A DNA stretch of 64,000 bases from contig NZ_JBHRYJ010000006.1 in the NCBI RefSeq assembly GCF_042648965.1, positions 143,378 to 207,377 of the forward strand, in the 5' to 3' direction. The notes beneath the pieces are model-generated. The model was not told the origin of the DNA. It was given only the letters and a program-made list of their open reading frames with translations, and ran no database searches. This DNA comes from Ferrovibrio xuzhouensis (GTDB lineage: Bacteria > Pseudomonadota > Alphaproteobacteria > Ferrovibrionales > Ferrovibrionaceae). Below, one piece after another: positions 36,540 to 44,329 of this stretch. The stretch's first letter is position 1. The number at the start of each line of letters is the position of its first letter. Made by a program: the position numbers and the translations under genes.

Positions 36540-36983
36540 TCAGCTCTGGGTCCAGGCGAGGCCGGTGGCCTTCCAGCCACCCAGTCGACTGCGATGTTTT
36601 TCGGCGTCAAGATCGCCCTCGAACCCGCCGGCGACATTGTAGCAGGCCGTGAAGCCCGCCGCCGTCATCGCCTTGGCCGCGGCGCGCGACCGCGCGCCGG
36701 AACGGCACAGGAAATACAGGGGCTGGCCGGGCTTGATGCCCTGGGCGCGCAATTCTTCGGCAAAACGCGGGTTCACACTCATATCGGGATACATCTGCCA
36801 GGAAACGAAAACGGGACGCTTGCCGAGCTTGCCGAGATCCGGCACGCCCACAAAGCTCCACTCCGGTTGGGTACGGACGTCGATCAGCTGAGCATCGGAA
36901 TTGGTCGAGAGCTGGTTCCAGACTTCGGCAACCGTGACATCACCAGCATAGTCCTGATCCCCCGCCATAATCGAAGCCAACAT
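36540..36983 (-). CDS. Rhodanese-like sulfurtransferase domain protein
   Basis: 147 residues, a single rhodanese domain without signal peptide. The active-site loop is LCRSGARSR, with the catalytic Cys at about residue 113. DVRTQPEWSFVGVPDLGKLG is the usual N-terminal strand and loop. It may carry persulfide sulfur or be a regulatory domain; the natural partner is unknown. AGGGG directly upstream supports the ATG at 36983. It is 8 bp upstream of dnaA on the same strand and probably cotranscribed. Confidence 0.9.
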   Translation of the reverse strand: MLASIMAGDQDYAGDVTVAEVWNQLSTNSDAQLIDVRTQPEWSFVGVPDLGKLGKRPVFVSWQMYPDMSVNPRFAEELRAQGIKPGQPLYFLCRSGARSRAAAKAMTAAGFTACYNVAGGFEGDLDAEKHRSRLGGWKATGLAWTQS

Positions 36984-37431
36984 CCCCTAACCTCGCGCCA
37001 CGTTTGTTGTTTCAATTCTATCATTCCGTCACGCGTGCCGCCGGCTGGTTGCCGGTCCGTTGGTCGCCGTCGCCCCGGCAAAAAAAACGCATTTGCGAGG
37101 CGATCATTCTTCTGCTCGGCGACACATCAAGGAACCGTTCAACGCGCGGCAGCGAAGGCATTAAAGGGAAATCACAGCGGCCACGCAAGCGGACAGATGA
37201 AGACTCCCCGAAAAAAAATTCCACGTTGCAGAATTGGTACTTGATCGCTGTATCCACGCAGGAATTGCATGTGACACGGACTAATCACCTGACCGAAAAC
37301 GTCCGCGAACCCGACGCTGCAAAAGATCAAAGCGTTCGCACTCGCATAAAAAAACATCGCCCGCCATTTCCGGCGGGCGATGTTCTGTAAACCGGCGATC
37401 CGTCTTGCGGCGCGTCAGGCGCGCCGCAGGA
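36984..37431. other. 448-bp gap between the rhodanese-dnaA unit and rpsT
   Basis: No gene is supported here. The part next to rpsT holds its terminator (37345-37383). The rest is the upstream region of the rhodanese-dnaA unit, with A-tracts near 37080 and 37210. One near match to a DnaA box core (TATCCAC in TGTATCCACG, near 37250) and an ATTCCACG stand alone, too few to call an origin. Promoters for the dnaA unit are expected here but I cannot place them firmly. Confidence 0.6.
37345..37383 (-). terminator. Rho-independent terminator of rpsT
   Basis: On the minus strand, a perfect 12-bp stem (ACATCGCCCGCC paired with GGCGGGCGATGT, 6-base loop) is followed by a run of seven T. It lies 48 bp after the rpsT stop and is a textbook intrinsic terminator. 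Confidence 0.93.
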
Positions 37432-37695
37432 TCAAGCCATAGCCTTTACGCGGGCGTTCAGACGCGACAGCTTGCGCGAGGCGGTGCCCTTCTTGACCAC
37501 ACCCTTGCTGACGCTCTTGTCGAGCTCCGGCTGCGCGAGCTTGATCGCGGCCTGGGCCGCGGCCTTGTCGCCGCTCGAAATGGCGGTCTCGACTTTCTTC
37601 ACGGCGCTACGCGCCACGGTACGGCGGGCGCGATTGACGTCCGTGCGCTTCTTGGTCTGGCGGGCGCGCTTCTCCGCGGACTTGTGCTGAGCCAT
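37432..37695 (-). CDS. rpsT: 30S ribosomal protein S20
   Basis: 87 residues, highly basic: MAQHKSAEKRARQTKKRTDVNRARR at the N-terminus, VKKVETAI in the middle and the final KGTASRKLSRLNARVKAM helix. This is the standard S20 sequence and length. It binds 16S rRNA in the small subunit. In many alphaproteobacteria rpsT lies next to dnaA, as here. The gene is monocistronic, with a strong terminator downstream. Confidence 0.98.
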   Translation of the reverse strand: MAQHKSAEKRARQTKKRTDVNRARRTVARSAVKKVETAISSGDKAAAQAAIKLAQPELDKSVSKGVVKKGTASRKLSRLNARVKAMA

Positions 37696-37870
37696 GCTTG
37701 CGAATTCCGATGGTTCGTTGGTTGAGGTGCCTTGGCGGCGAAATCAAGGCGCGGGTTATAGCCCCGCCCCCGGCAGGCGTCAACCCTGCATAAATGCCTG
37801 TCCTGACAGGCTCTCGCCTGCCAGCCGGGGCCGCTTGCCGGGCCTGCGGGGCGCCGGCATAGTGGCCGGC

Positions 37871-38455
37871 ATGCCCGATCTGATTCTGCTTGGCCTTGCC
37901 GCCTATCTTCTGGGGGCTGCCGCCGGCCTCGCCCTGGTCGCCGCCAGTCCGCTGCCCGCTGCCCTGTTCTGGGGCATCGGGATGATCCTGCACCTCGGCC
38001 TCGCCGCGGCCGAACTGTGCGGGCGGTTCGGCATCCCGGTCTTTTCGGGGATGGAAGGTGATCTCCGCCACCTGGCGTTCACGCTGGGGCCGCTCAGCTT
38101 TGCGCTCGGTGCCATTTTCAGCCTGATTATTCCCGGCAACAGCCGGAAACTGACGCTTTTCACCGGCATCGGGCTGGCCATCGTCATTGCCGCGGCGCTG
38201 GGTCGCCTGCCGGTCGGTACCCTGCCGCTGCCCCTGATCCTGCTCGGTGTCCTGCTGGTGGCGGTGCTGGTCGGGCTGCGCTACCGCCCGGTGCCCGGCC
38301 GCTGGCTGCTGCTGGCCCTGATTCTGGCCGCTCTGGCCGAACTGGCCCGCTACCGCTACCTCGGCATCATCCCGGTTGCCCCCACGGCCATCGCGGACGG
38401 CTTTTACGGTCTGGCTCTGGCGGCCTTCGGGATGACCGCTAACCGCACACGCTGA
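37871..38455 (+). CDS. Integral membrane protein of unknown function
   Basis: 194 residues from the ATG at 37871 (MPDLILLGLAAYLLGAAAG). About six hydrophobic helices with short loops fill the whole length, with charged turns such as PGNSRK and RYRPVPGR, and the end FYGLALAAFGMTANRTR. I do not recognise a catalytic motif. It resembles small six-helix membrane proteins of the YhhN/haemolysin-III size class, but I cannot assign a family. It diverges from rpsT and precedes the bifunctional monooxygenase gene by 135 bp. Confidence 0.7.
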   Translation: MPDLILLGLAAYLLGAAAGLALVAASPLPAALFWGIGMILHLGLAAAELCGRFGIPVFSGMEGDLRHLAFTLGPLSFALGAIFSLIIPGNSRKLTLFTGIGLAIVIAAALGRLPVGTLPLPLILLGVLLVAVLVGLRYRPVPGRWLLLALILAALAELARYRYLGIIPVAPTAIADGFYGLALAAFGMTANRTR

Positions 38456-38590
38456 CCCCCCCGCCCGTATTTTTCATCTTTGGCGGCTTCCCTGGCGGCG
38501 TTTCCTTGCCGGGAATTATTTTAAGTATAAACTAATTTTCGGGACGCCGGCCTGCCGGCTCCCCTCTGCCATCGAGCCCGGGGAATTGTC

Positions 38591-40927
38591 ATGCGTGTCA
38601 CCATCGTCGGCGCCGGTCCGGCCGGCCTGTATCTGGCCCTGCTGCTGAAAAAGGCAGACCCGCGGCACGACATTACCATTCACGAGCGCAACCGCGCCGA
38701 CGATACCTTCGGCTTCGGCGTCGTGTTCTCCGACGAGACGCTGAACCAGTTCCTCGCCGAGGATGCCGATACCCACCAGGCGATCCGCGACAGCTTCGCC
38801 TACTGGCACGAGATCGACGTGGTCGCCGATGGCGAACGCATCCGGTCCGGTGGCCACGGCTTCTGCGGCCTCGCCCGCAAGAAGCTGTTGCAGATCCTGC
38901 AGGCCCAGTGCATCGCACGCGGCGTGACCATCCACTTCGAAAGCGAGCAGCAGGACTTCGAGGCCCTGCGCCGCGACAGCGACCTGCTGGTCGGTGCCGA
39001 TGGCATCAACAGCTTGGTGCGCGACCACTGGAAGGGTCGCTTCGGCCCCAGCCTCGACTGGCGTCGCAATCGCTTCGTCTGGCTCGGGACGACGTTGCCG
39101 CTCGATACCTTCACCTTCATCTTCCAGGCCAACGAACATGGCCTGTTCCAGGTGCATGCCTACCGCTTCGAGGACGGCCTCTCGACCTTCATCGTCGAGA
39201 CCACCGAAGAGACCTGGCGCCGCACCGGGCTGGAGCAGGCCAGCGAAGCCGATACCATCGCCTATTGCGAAACGCTGTTCGCGCCGCACCTGCTGGGCCA
39301 CCGGCTGATCGGCAACCGCTCGATCTGGCGCAGCTTCCCGACCGTGAAATGCGAAAACTGGGTGCATGAGAACGTCGTCCTGATCGGCGATGCCGTGCAT
39401 ACGGCGCATTTCTCCATCGGCTCGGGCACCAAGCTGGCCATGGAAGACGCCATCGCGCTGAGCCGGGCCATCCAGGCCCATCCGCAATCCGCCCCGGCCG
39501 CCCTGCAGAGCTTCGAGGCCGGGCGCAAGACGGAAGTCTCGATCCTGCAGCATGCCGCGCAGGTGTCGCTCGAATGGTTCGAGCATACCGACCGCTATCG
39601 CAGCTTTGCGCCGATCCAGCTCGCCTTCAGTCTGCTGTCGCGCTCCAAGCGTGTCACCTATGACAATCTGCGCCTGCGCGATCCCGGCTTCGTCGCCACG
39701 GTCGACCGCTGGTTCGCCGACCAGGCGGCGCGCGATCTGGGCATGGCCGCACCCGCGGTCGCGCCGCCGCCGATGTTCACGCCGTTCCGCCTGCGCGACA
39801 TGACGCTCGACAATCGCGTCGTCGTCTCGCCGATGTGCCAGTATTCCGCCGAGGATGGCCTGCCGAACGACTGGACCCTGGTGCATCTGGGCAGCCGCGC
39901 CGTCGGCGGCGCCGGCCTGGTCATCACCGAAATGACGGATATCGCCCCCGAGGCCCGCATCACGCCCGGCTGCACCGGCCTGTGGAGCCCCGCCCAGGCC
40001 AGGGCCTGGCGCCGCATCACCGATTTCGTCCATGCGCACAGCCGGGCGAAAATCGCCGTGCAGCTCGCCCATGCCGGGCGCAAGGGCGCCACCTGCCTGC
40101 CCTGGGCCGGCGGCTATGACCAGCCTTTGCCCGCGGGTGGCTGGGAAATCGTGGCGGCCTCGGCCATTCCCTATCTGCCGGACAGCCGGGTGCCGCGGGC
40201 GATGACCCGCGCGGACATGGACCAGGTGCGCGATGATTTCGTCGGCGCGACACGGCTGGCGCTCGATGCCGGCTTCGACATGATCGAATTGCACATGGCG
40301 CACGGCTATCTGCTGTCGAGCTTCATCTCGCCGCTGAGCAACATCCGCGATGATGAATATGGCGGCAGCCTGGAGAGCCGCATGCGGTTCCCGCTCGAGG
40401 TGTTCGACGCCGTGCGCGCCGTCTGGCCGGCGGAGCGGCCGATGTCGGTGCGCCTGTCGGCCGTCGACTGGGTGCCGGAGCGCGGCCTGACCATCGCGGA
40501 CTCCGTGGCCATCGCGGCGATGCTGAAGGCGCATGGCTGTGACCTGGTCGACGTTTCGGCCGGTCAGACCTCGGCGGAAGCGAAGCCGCAATACGGCCGA
40601 ATGTTCCAGACACCGTTTGCCGATGCCATCCGCCAGGAAGCCGGCATCGCCACCATCGCCATCGGCGCGATCACCTCGGCCGACCAGGTCAACACCATCC
40701 TCGCCGCCGGCCGCGCCGATCTCTGCGCGCTGGCCCGGCCGCATCTGGCCGATCCCTATTTCACCCTGCATGCCGCCGCCGATTACGACTGGCGCGGCGT
40801 GCACTGGCCGGTGCAGTACGCCGCCGGCCGCGACCAGCTCTACCAGCTGAAATCCCGCGAGCGGGAAGAGGCCGCGGCCGCCGGCGATGTCTTTGCCCGC
40901 CAGCGCGCCAGGCGGGATGACGCATAG
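38591..40927 (+). CDS. Bifunctional salicylyl-CoA 5-hydroxylase / 2-aminobenzoyl-CoA monooxygenase-reductase type flavoprotein
   Basis: 778 residues with two enzyme halves. Residues 1 to about 385 are a class A flavin hydroxylase (TIVGAGPAGLYLALLLKK, VGADGINS, LIGDAVHTAHFSIGSGTKLAMEDA). Residues about 390-760 are an old-yellow-enzyme domain (MCQYSAEDGLPNDWTLVHLGSRAVGGAGLVITEMT, QLAHAGRKG, ELHMAHGYLLSSFISPLSN). This fusion is known from 2-aminobenzoyl-CoA monooxygenase/reductase and from salicylyl-CoA 5-hydroxylase. The substrate is an aromatic CoA thioester. GGGGAA before the ATG supports the start. No CoA ligase or thioesterase gene is adjacent. Confidence 0.93.
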   Translation: MRVTIVGAGPAGLYLALLLKKADPRHDITIHERNRADDTFGFGVVFSDETLNQFLAEDADTHQAIRDSFAYWHEIDVVADGERIRSGGHGFCGLARKKLLQILQAQCIARGVTIHFESEQQDFEALRRDSDLLVGADGINSLVRDHWKGRFGPSLDWRRNRFVWLGTTLPLDTFTFIFQANEHGLFQVHAYRFEDGLSTFIVETTEETWRRTGLEQASEADTIAYCETLFAPHLLGHRLIGNRSIWRSFPTVKCENWVHENVVLIGDAVHTAHFSIGSGTKLAMEDAIALSRAIQAHPQSAPAALQSFEAGRKTEVSILQHAAQVSLEWFEHTDRYRSFAPIQLAFSLLSRSKRVTYDNLRLRDPGFVATVDRWFADQAARDLGMAAPAVAPPPMFTPFRLRDMTLDNRVVVSPMCQYSAEDGLPNDWTLVHLGSRAVGGAGLVITEMTDIAPEARITPGCTGLWSPAQARAWRRITDFVHAHSRAKIAVQLAHAGRKGATCLPWAGGYDQPLPAGGWEIVAASAIPYLPDSRVPRAMTRADMDQVRDDFVGATRLALDAGFDMIELHMAHGYLLSSFISPLSNIRDDEYGGSLESRMRFPLEVFDAVRAVWPAERPMSVRLSAVDWVPERGLTIADSVAIAAMLKAHGCDLVDVSAGQTSAEAKPQYGRMFQTPFADAIRQEAGIATIAIGAITSADQVNTILAAGRADLCALARPHLADPYFTLHAAADYDWRGVHWPVQYAAGRDQLYQLKSREREEAAAAGDVFARQRARRDDA

Positions 40928-41041
40928 GCGCAGGATTGCCGCGCCGCAAAATTGTCTATCAGGCCTCCGGCGGCCTGTAATTCCGTCATGGCTGGTGTAA
41001 TCTCCGCGCACGGATCATCCCCAGGAGTTCAGGCTTCCCCC

Positions 41042-42646
41042 ATGCGCGATCTGCAATTGCCCGGCCGCTCGGTGGCCATGGGCCGTCACGGCGCTGTCGC
41101 CACCTCGCACAGCCTCGCCAGCATCACCGCCCTCGATATCCTCAAGCGCGGCGGCAATGCCACCGATGCCGCGATTGCCGCCTGTGCCGTGCAATGTGTG
41201 GTCGAGCCCGGCTCGACCGGCATCGGCGGCGACAATTTCGTGCTTTACGCGCCCGCCGGCACCGACACCCGCAACGGCGGCAAGGTCTACGGCCTGAATG
41301 GCTCGGGCCGCGCCCCCGGGGGCCTCACCGCCGATCTGCTGCTGCGGCAGGGCATCAAGGACATCCCGCTCACCTCGCCGCACGCCGTCACCATCCCCGG
41401 TGCGGTCGATGCCTGGAGCAAGCTGAACAAGCGCTTCGGCAAGCTGCCGCTCGGCGAATTGCTGCAGCCGGCGATCCGCTTCGCCGAAGAGGGCTTCCCG
41501 ATCACCGAGCGCGTCGCCACCGACTGGGGCCGCAACGAAGCCAAGCTGTCCGCCGACCCCAACACCGCCCGCATGTGGCTGGCGGGCGGCAAGGCCCCGA
41601 AGCTGGGCAGCGTGTTCCGCCAGCCCGAGCATGCAAAGGTGTTCCGCGAGATCGCCGCCAAGGGCCGCGACGGTTTCTATACCGGCTGGGTCGCCGAGGA
41701 CATCGTCAGCTACCTCAACGGCATCGGCGGCACCCACAGCCTGGAGGATTTCGCCACCCAGGAAGCCTTCTGGGTCGATCCCATCGCCACCCGCTATCGC
41801 GATGTCGAGATTCTCGAAATCCCACCGAATGGCGTGGGCATCATCACCCTGCTGATGCTGAATATCCTCGGTGGCTTCGACCTGTCGAAATACGACCCGA
41901 CCGGCGTCGAGCGTTTCCATATCGAGGCCGAGGCGACGCGGCTGGCCTTCCAGGCCCGCGACCTCTATGTGGCCGATCCGGCCTTCGGCGACGTGCCGGT
42001 GCAGAAGCTGCTGTCGGCCGAATTCGCCGACGAGCTGCGTGGCCGCATCGACCTGAAGAAGGCCATGGTCAATCCCGGCCCGGTCGGCGGGCAGGCCTAT
42101 CGCGACACGGTGTATCTCACCGTGGTCGACGAGGAAGGCAATGCCTGCTCGTTCATCAACTCGCTGTTCTGGCCCTACGGGTCCGCGCTGTGCAGCCCGA
42201 AGACCGGCGTGCTGCTGCAGAACCGCGGCTGCGGCTTCAAGGTGCAGCCGGGCCATCTCAACTGCGTCGAGCCGCACAAGCGGCCACTGCATACCATCAT
42301 CCCGGCCATGGCGCTGAAGGATGGCAAACCCTGGTTGTCGTTCGGTGTGATGGGCGGCGGCTTCCAGCCGGTCGGCCAGAGCCATGTGCTGACCAACATG
42401 GTGGATTTCGGCATGAACGTGCAGGAAGCCATCGATTGCGCCCGCGCCTTTCACGTCGGCGGCAAGTTCGAGGCCGAACGCGGCATCCGCGAAGACGTGC
42501 TGAAGGGCCTCGCCGCGCTGGGCCATGAGATCAAGCTGGCCGAGATGCCCCATGGCGGCGGCCAGGCCATCCTGATCGATGGCGCCAATGGCGTATTGCA
42601 GGCGGGCTCCGACCCGCGCAAGGACGGCTGCGCGCTGGCCTACTAG
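41042..42646 (+). CDS. Gamma-glutamyltransferase-family Ntn hydrolase
   Basis: 534 residues from the ATG at 41042 (MRDLQLPGRSVAMG), which matches the family start; frames upstream lack conservation. N-terminal motif GGNATDAAIAACAVQCVVEPGSTGIGGDNF. The autocatalytic threonine of the small subunit is Thr356 in YRDTVYLTVVDEEGNACSF; the next Thr of E. coli GGT is Val here. No signal peptide is seen, which points to a cytoplasmic member, such as those acting on gamma-glutamyl amides or oxamate. The stop is shared with the opposing gene through CTAG at 42643-42646. Confidence 0.92.
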   Translation: MRDLQLPGRSVAMGRHGAVATSHSLASITALDILKRGGNATDAAIAACAVQCVVEPGSTGIGGDNFVLYAPAGTDTRNGGKVYGLNGSGRAPGGLTADLLLRQGIKDIPLTSPHAVTIPGAVDAWSKLNKRFGKLPLGELLQPAIRFAEEGFPITERVATDWGRNEAKLSADPNTARMWLAGGKAPKLGSVFRQPEHAKVFREIAAKGRDGFYTGWVAEDIVSYLNGIGGTHSLEDFATQEAFWVDPIATRYRDVEILEIPPNGVGIITLLMLNILGGFDLSKYDPTGVERFHIEAEATRLAFQARDLYVADPAFGDVPVQKLLSAEFADELRGRIDLKKAMVNPGPVGGQAYRDTVYLTVVDEEGNACSFINSLFWPYGSALCSPKTGVLLQNRGCGFKVQPGHLNCVEPHKRPLHTIIPAMALKDGKPWLSFGVMGGGFQPVGQSHVLTNMVDFGMNVQEAIDCARAFHVGGKFEAERGIREDVLKGLAALGHEIKLAEMPHGGGQAILIDGANGVLQAGSDPRKDGCALAY

Positions 42647-43179
42647 ATTGCCGGTGGCGGGAAGCCCGGCGCGCCGGGTTCCCGCGCCACGCCGGTGACG
42701 TTCACCGTGAACGATACCAGGTGATAGAAGCCGACCAGCGCCGTGATCTCGATCAACTGCGCGGGTGTGAACACCGCCGCCGCACGCGTCCACAATCCGT
42801 CGTCAACGGTTGCCGTATCGACCAACGCATCGGTCAGCGCCACCAGCAGGGCCTCGTCGGCCGCCGGCCACGCCGCCGCATCGCCGTGCACGGTTGCGAT
42901 GACCTCGTCGGCCGTGAAGCCGGCCTTGCCGGCGAAGAAGGCAACATGCACGCCCCATTCGTATTCCGCGCCCAGCCGCGCCGTGGTGCGCAGGATGACG
43001 AGTTCGCGCTGGCGCAGGCTGACCGAGCCCTTGTCGAGCAGCCCGCCGCCGCGCCAGCGCGACAGTACGCGCGGGTTATGGGCCACCGTGCGGAACAGGG
43101 CGAGCTCGGCCGGCATCTGGGCCAGGGCCTCGGCGATGGCCGGATCATAGGGCGGGGACAGGGGTTCAAGCCGGGCCAT
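42643..43179 (-). CDS. Carboxymuconolactone decarboxylase/AhpD-like protein
   Basis: 178 residues, all helical, with the core RQRELVILRTTARLGAEYEWGVHVAFFAGKAGFTADEVIA. The CxxC pair of AhpD is absent: the motif reads EYEWGVH, as in many CMD-family proteins of unknown role, so peroxidase-reductase activity by thiols is not expected. It diverges from the HxlR regulator at 43257 across two operator-like repeats and is the probable target of that regulator. Its TAG shares CTAG with the gamma-glutamyltransferase gene. Confidence 0.9.
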   Translation of the reverse strand: MARLEPLSPPYDPAIAEALAQMPAELALFRTVAHNPRVLSRWRGGGLLDKGSVSLRQRELVILRTTARLGAEYEWGVHVAFFAGKAGFTADEVIATVHGDAAAWPAADEALLVALTDALVDTATVDDGLWTRAAAVFTPAQLIEITALVGFYHLVSFTVNVTGVAREPGAPGFPPPAI

Positions 43180-43198
43180 GACGGCCTCCTCCGGTTAT

Positions 43199-43215
43199 GC
43201 TACGTTTTTCATAGC
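43199..43215. promoter_or_regulatory. HxlR operator candidate, site 1
   Basis: GCTAC, 7 bases, ATAGC: an inverted repeat with one mismatch in the 77-bp gap between the AhpD-like and HxlR genes. It is repeated 27 bp away at 43226-43242 with the same T-rich spacer. Confidence 0.65.
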
Positions 43216-43225
43216 AAAGACTAGC

Positions 43226-43242
43226 GCTACTTTTTCCGTAGC
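43226..43242. promoter_or_regulatory. HxlR operator candidate, site 2
   Basis: GCTAC, spacer TTTTTCC, GTAGC: a perfect 5-bp inverted repeat of the same form as site 1. It ends just before the consensus ribosome site AAGGAGGT (43245-43252) of the HxlR gene, fitting autorepression. Confidence 0.7.
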
Positions 43243-43256
43243 ACAAGGAGGTATTA

Positions 43257-43607
43257 ATGGCGCCGCCCCTGCCCCACCAGCCGGTCCGCGGCTCGGCCAC
43301 CGGCCGCCCCATCATGGCTGCCCTCGACCTGCTGGGCCGGCGCTGGTGCCTGCGCATCCTGTGGGAGCTGAGAGGCCCGTCGCTGACCTTCCGGGCCCTG
43401 CAGGGCGCCTGCGGGGAAATGTCCCCCTCGGTGCTGCAGCAGCGCCTGAAAGAGCTCAGGGCGGCCCGTCTGGTCGATCATGCGGGGGACGGTTATGGCC
43501 TGAGCGGCCGGGCGCGTGAGCTGCTGCCGGTGCTGCTCGCCCTGCAGGACTGGTCCCGGCTGTGGGCAGCCGACCTGGAGCCGCCGCCCGGCAGCGCTCC
43601 GGACTAG
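43257..43607 (+). CDS. HxlR-family winged-helix transcriptional regulator
   Basis: 116 residues with a perfect AAGGAGGT ribosome site. The HxlR signature is clear: LDLLGRRWCLRILWELRGPSLTFRALQ, then SPSVLQQRLKELRAARLVDHAGDGYGLSGRARELLPVL. Cys31 lies in the first helix, at the place where redox-sensing HxlR proteins often carry their reactive cysteine, and a second Cys follows in GACGEM; a redox or electrophile signal is possible. Twin inverted repeats just upstream are its likely operators. Its TAG shares CTAG (43604-43607) with the opposing lipoprotein gene. Confidence 0.92.
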   Translation: MAPPLPHQPVRGSATGRPIMAALDLLGRRWCLRILWELRGPSLTFRALQGACGEMSPSVLQQRLKELRAARLVDHAGDGYGLSGRARELLPVLLALQDWSRLWAADLEPPPGSAPD

Positions 43608-44143
43608 AAGCCGCGTTCCTGGCGGTTCTTCTCAAGCTGTTCGTGGCTGACCTCGAGACCGACCAGAACCTCGATATCGCTGGTCGAGCGGCCGTCCAGC
43701 GGGATGGTCTGCTCCAGCTCCTCGCCGACCACGACGCGGCGGCGACCTTCCTTGAACGGCACATGGGCGGTGAAGGCCTGACGCGCCAGCACCTTGCGAT
43801 CACGATCGACGACGGCCACGAAATACGGCACCTGCGCCTCGCCAGCCGCAGCGGCCGGGCCGCGCGTCGCCGCCACCTGCAGGATGAAATGCACCGTCAC
43901 GCTGGCCGGCTTCTCTTCGAATCTGCACTCGCCGTTGTAATCGAGCAGTTCGGTCTGGAAGGTCACGTCGGTCAGGTCGCGGCCCGGACCCGGGCGATAC
44001 TGCGTCGCCTTCTGGGCATCGCCGAGGATGCCAACGCGCGGACAGGATGGCAGGTTCGGTTTCTTCGAACTGCAGGCGGCAAGCCCGAGGCCGGCCAGGA
44101 TGAGAACCGCGAAAGACAGCTTGGTCAGGGATCGGATCGTCAC
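43604..44143 (-). CDS. Putative lipoprotein, function unknown
   Basis: 179 residues from a GTG at 44143 (MTIRSLTKLSFAVLILAGLGLAACSS). The signal peptide ends in a lipobox LAAC, so Cys24 should be lipidated and the protein anchored in a membrane facing the periplasm. The mature part is mostly beta strand: DVTFQTELLDYNGECRFEEKPASVTVHFILQVAATRGPAA, then FVAVVDRDRKVLARQAF and the C-terminal VLVGLEVSHEQLEKNRQERGF. Two further cysteines might form a disulfide. I do not recognise the family beyond a general alphaproteobacterial lipoprotein. Longer readings in this frame run antisense to ispH and are not real. Confidence 0.8.
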   Translation of the reverse strand: MTIRSLTKLSFAVLILAGLGLAACSSKKPNLPSCPRVGILGDAQKATQYRPGPGRDLTDVTFQTELLDYNGECRFEEKPASVTVHFILQVAATRGPAAAAGEAQVPYFVAVVDRDRKVLARQAFTAHVPFKEGRRRVVVGEELEQTIPLDGRSTSDIEVLVGLEVSHEQLEKNRQERGF

Positions 44144-44329
44144 GGGATGCTCACAGGATCTGAGGGCTGCCGCCACGGGGAGGGACAGGCGGGCGGCCTT
44201 CCCTTCACGCGTCGAGTGTATTAGCTTGCCCGGCAGTTTGCGGACCCTCCCTGTATAGAAGAGGCCCTCCGCGCAGACAAGCGACAGGCCAGCAACCCCT
44301 TGATCCCTAAAGGCTGAACCGCAAGGCCG

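Noticed and set aside
36984..37345. Chromosomal origin oriC next to dnaA
   Set aside because: Only one or two degenerate DnaA-box cores and no ordered cluster or clear unwinding element were found; kept only as a low-interest finding.
38516..41011. Very long minus-strand open frame (over 800 codons) opposite the salicylyl-CoA-type monooxygenase
   Set aside because: It is a GC-rich shadow frame rich in Arg, Gly and Ala with no domain. The plus-strand gene is unmistakable. Similar long shadows opposite 8022-9572, 41042-42646, 57471-59090 and 60226-62742 were rejected for the same reason.
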